This document shows, in pieces, positions 20,905 through 22,039 of a stretch of 22,039 bases of DNA (positions are counted from its first letter, which is position 1; each line of letters begins with the position of its first letter). The notes under the pieces are model-generated. The model was given only the letters and a program-made list of their open reading frames with translations. It was not told the origin of the DNA and did not search any database. Location: NCBI GenBank assembly GCA_964344145.1, contig CAYFME010000016.1:1-22039 (forward strand). Reading direction: 5' to 3'. The DNA is from JABJOE01 sp964344145 (GTDB taxonomy: Bacteria; Patescibacteriota; Patescibacteriia; UBA9934). Made by a program: the position numbers and the translations under genes.

Positions 20905-21822
20905 ATGCGACGCATTCGCCTTAGCTATTACATCGTTGCAACGATCGTCGGTGTTGCGGCTGCCGCGGCGATCGCGTACAGCCCCAAGTTCCCGCTCCTG
21001 CTCAGCTCCCTGTTGGTCGTCAAGGTCTGCATCATCGTCGTCGACTGGCTCTGGATGGTGTACTGGATCAAGCGGTTCTACGGCCCAACGTTCACGCCAA
21101 AGAAGCTCGTGGTACACATGTTCGTGGACGACGTACTTCCTCCGCGCACTCGAGAAATCGTGTTGCACGCCGAGCGTGTCGTGCAAGCGGAATACGAAGC
21201 CCGCGTCTTCGCCTTCTACGAGGCCATGGTCCGTGAAGCAAGACGTCGCGTCCAAGAGGCGCAGACGATCGAGGACGAGGCCCGCGAGCTCGGTGATGAG
21301 GCTCTGCTGCAAGAAGTCCAGATGCTCGTCTCCTACAAGCAGCCTGACAAGGCCCGCGCGCTGATCGAACGCGAGCAAGAACGACAGAGGCTCATGGCGA
21401 TGCTCTCTGGTGCCGGAGAGGTCTTCACGGATCGGGCTCGTGCGGCGTTTGACAGCGGTGGACTCGACGCTCTGGCTGACAAGATCACCGGCTTGCGTCA
21501 GCTCCATTCCGCCGAGGGCGACGCGGTGTTCTACGGAGTGCACGAGACGTTCCTCGGACACATCGCAGCTGAACGCTACAAGGAGGCCTGGGGCGTGCTC
21601 GAGCGAGCGCGAACACATCATCGCCGCGCGCAGTACTGTGACACTCTCGAGCGCCGCGTGATGGCCCTGCCGGTCAGCTCGCGAGGATCGCTGCTCGACC
21701 AGATTGCAGAGCTGCGCACCATGACGGGTGCAAAGGGCCGCATCTGGCGCATACATACGCATCCGATCGAGCGCAAGCTCGAAGAGGCGGAGGGAAACAA
21801 GCGCAAGAGTCGACATCGTTGA
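20905..21822 (+). CDS. Two-TM protein with long cytoplasmic coiled coil, unknown function
   Basis: 305 aa. A basic N-terminus (MRRIRLSYY) is followed by two hydrophobic helices (about 8-25 and 30-54), the second ending in WIKRFYG. Residues 85-170 are Glu/Arg/Ala-rich heptad-like helix (for example EARVFAFYEAMVREARRRVQEAQ in two parts around 97-119), then helical segments with repeated short pairs resembling TPR-like hairpins (QPDKARALIEREQERQ; ERYKEAWGVLERARTHH). The C-terminus is very basic. I do not recognise a family. Positive-inside charge suggests both termini cytoplasmic. Codon third positions are strongly G/C, as in the aminopeptidase at 15322 but not in the flanking genes. AGGA lies about 8 nt before the start. 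A 399-codon opposite-strand frame here is a shadow. Confidence 0.72.
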   Translation: MRRIRLSYYIVATIVGVAAAAAIAYSPKFPLLLSSLLVVKVCIIVVDWLWMVYWIKRFYGPTFTPKKLVVHMFVDDVLPPRTREIVLHAERVVQAEYEARVFAFYEAMVREARRRVQEAQTIEDEARELGDEALLQEVQMLVSYKQPDKARALIEREQERQRLMAMLSGAGEVFTDRARAAFDSGGLDALADKITGLRQLHSAEGDAVFYGVHETFLGHIAAERYKEAWGVLERARTHHRRAQYCDTLERRVMALPVSSRGSLLDQIAELRTMTGAKGRIWRIHTHPIERKLEEAEGNKRKSRHR

Positions 21823-21843
21823 GAGAGACCGTCACCGCCCGTC

Positions 21844-21865
21844 AGAGGACGCCCAAGCGTCCTCT
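21844..21865 (+). terminator. Hairpin after the coiled-coil gene
   Basis: Perfect 9-bp stem AGAGGACGC (21844-21852) / GCGTCCTCT (21857-21865) with loop CCAA, 21 nt after the stop codon. The following sequence, TTGTGCATTCTG, is only a poor T-run, so termination may be inefficient. Confidence 0.6.
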
Positions 21866-21891
21866 TGTGCATTCTGTATCTATTCAGAAAA

Positions 21892-21920
21892 TTGACAAAA
21901 GCTTTAAAAACCGCTATTAT
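21892..21920 (+). promoter_or_regulatory. Near-consensus sigma70 promoter of the DEAD-box helicase
   Basis: TTGACA (21892-21897), 17 nt spacer, TATTAT (21915-21920), then 9 nt to the ATG at 21930. Identical geometry to the promoter at 6929-6957, and again the predicted leader is about 3 nt or less, with no Shine-Dalgarno. Confidence 0.82.
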
Positions 21921-21929
21921 ATTCCCTTC

Positions 21930-22039
21930 ATGCCACGAGAGGAACTACAACAGCACGATTTCACGGGGCTCGGTATTGTCCCTGGACTACTAAAGCGCAT
22001 TGATGCGCTTGGTTTTGTCCATCCAACGCCGATTCAGTT
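21930..22039 (+). CDS. DEAD-box ATP-dependent RNA helicase, N-terminal fragment
   Basis: The first 36 codons are present and the gene runs off the window. MPREELQQHDFTGLGIVPGL leads to LLKRIDALGFVHPTPIQ, which contains the isolated upstream Phe (FTGLGI) and the Q-motif GF..PTPIQ that binds adenine in DEAD-box helicases. The rest of the helicase core, with DEAD and SAT motifs, should lie beyond the edge. Such proteins remodel RNA in ribosome assembly or decay. The Q-motif is specific enough for the family, but not for a named member (RhlE, DeaD, CshA). Confidence 0.85.
   Translation, partial: MPREELQQHDFTGLGIVPGLLKRIDALGFVHPTPIQ

Noticed and set aside
20617..21816. 399-codon minus-strand open frame opposite the coiled-coil gene
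   Set aside because: It runs back into the glycoside hydrolase gene and shows no motif; the plus frame has a promoter, ribosome site, terminator and TM helices.
1..22039. tRNA, rRNA, CRISPR, insertion sequence or prophage
   Set aside because: Looked for tRNA cloverleaf ends, regularly spaced repeats, transposase motifs and terminal inverted repeats; none seen, including at the edges of the GC-rich blocks.

Overview
This window looks like a chromosomal segment of a Candidate Phyla Radiation (Patescibacteria) bacterium, perhaps an Uhrbacteria-like lineage. That placement is inferred from gene content and style: very tight operons with 4-8 nt ATGA-type overlaps, short versions of housekeeping enzymes (RsmI, MetG, MutY), two secreted DUF3179 proteins, and a secreted glycoside hydrolase carrying a tandem module (ILLQVE..GEAWYV..) that I associate with CPR surface proteins. 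No rRNA, tRNA, CRISPR array, transposase or phage gene is visible.

Layout. (1) 1-4478, minus: one operon read as DUF3179 protein - rsmI - metG - cvpA-like - tatD (cut by the window edge). (2) 4567-7577: a redox and peptidase block, with a 2-Cys peroxiredoxin (plus) facing a pepA-glutaredoxin operon (minus), then a tiny 45-codon, extremely basic gene (plus) facing bcp. (3) 7101-9631, minus: secreted beta-rich protein - mutY - bcp operon. (4) 9657-10319, plus: SpoU/TrmH RNA methyltransferase, whose end overlaps the operon coming from the right. (5) 10186-15032, minus: glutamine synthetase type II - P-loop kinase - four-TM protein - DUF3179 protein - CC-motif membrane protein - two-TM miniprotein - NodB-like secreted protein. 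(6) 15322-17336, plus: a second M17 aminopeptidase followed by 524 bp without a convincing gene, all conspicuously GC-rich compared with the rest. (7) 17337-18923, minus: FAD-dependent oxidoreductase, divergent from (8) 18982-20829, plus: secreted glycoside hydrolase. (9) 20905-21822, plus: a second GC-rich gene, a two-TM coiled-coil protein of unknown function. (10) 21930 to the end, plus: start of a DEAD-box RNA helicase.

How it works together. Peroxiredoxin, glutaredoxin, Bcp and MutY lie within 4 kb and suggest defence against peroxide and repair of oxidised DNA. The envelope theme (two DUF3179 proteins, NodB-like protein, beta-rich exported protein, glycoside hydrolase, several small membrane proteins) suggests a surface apparatus whose role cannot be read from sequence.

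The most interesting signals are: recurrent promoters whose -10 box sits only about 6-10 nt before the ATG (predicted leaderless or near-leaderless mRNAs); two GC-rich genes that instead have similar TTGAC-17-TAC promoters, real leaders and Shine-Dalgarno sites, so may be imported; and the 45-aa basic protein with its own near-consensus promoter and a terminator built into its stop codon.
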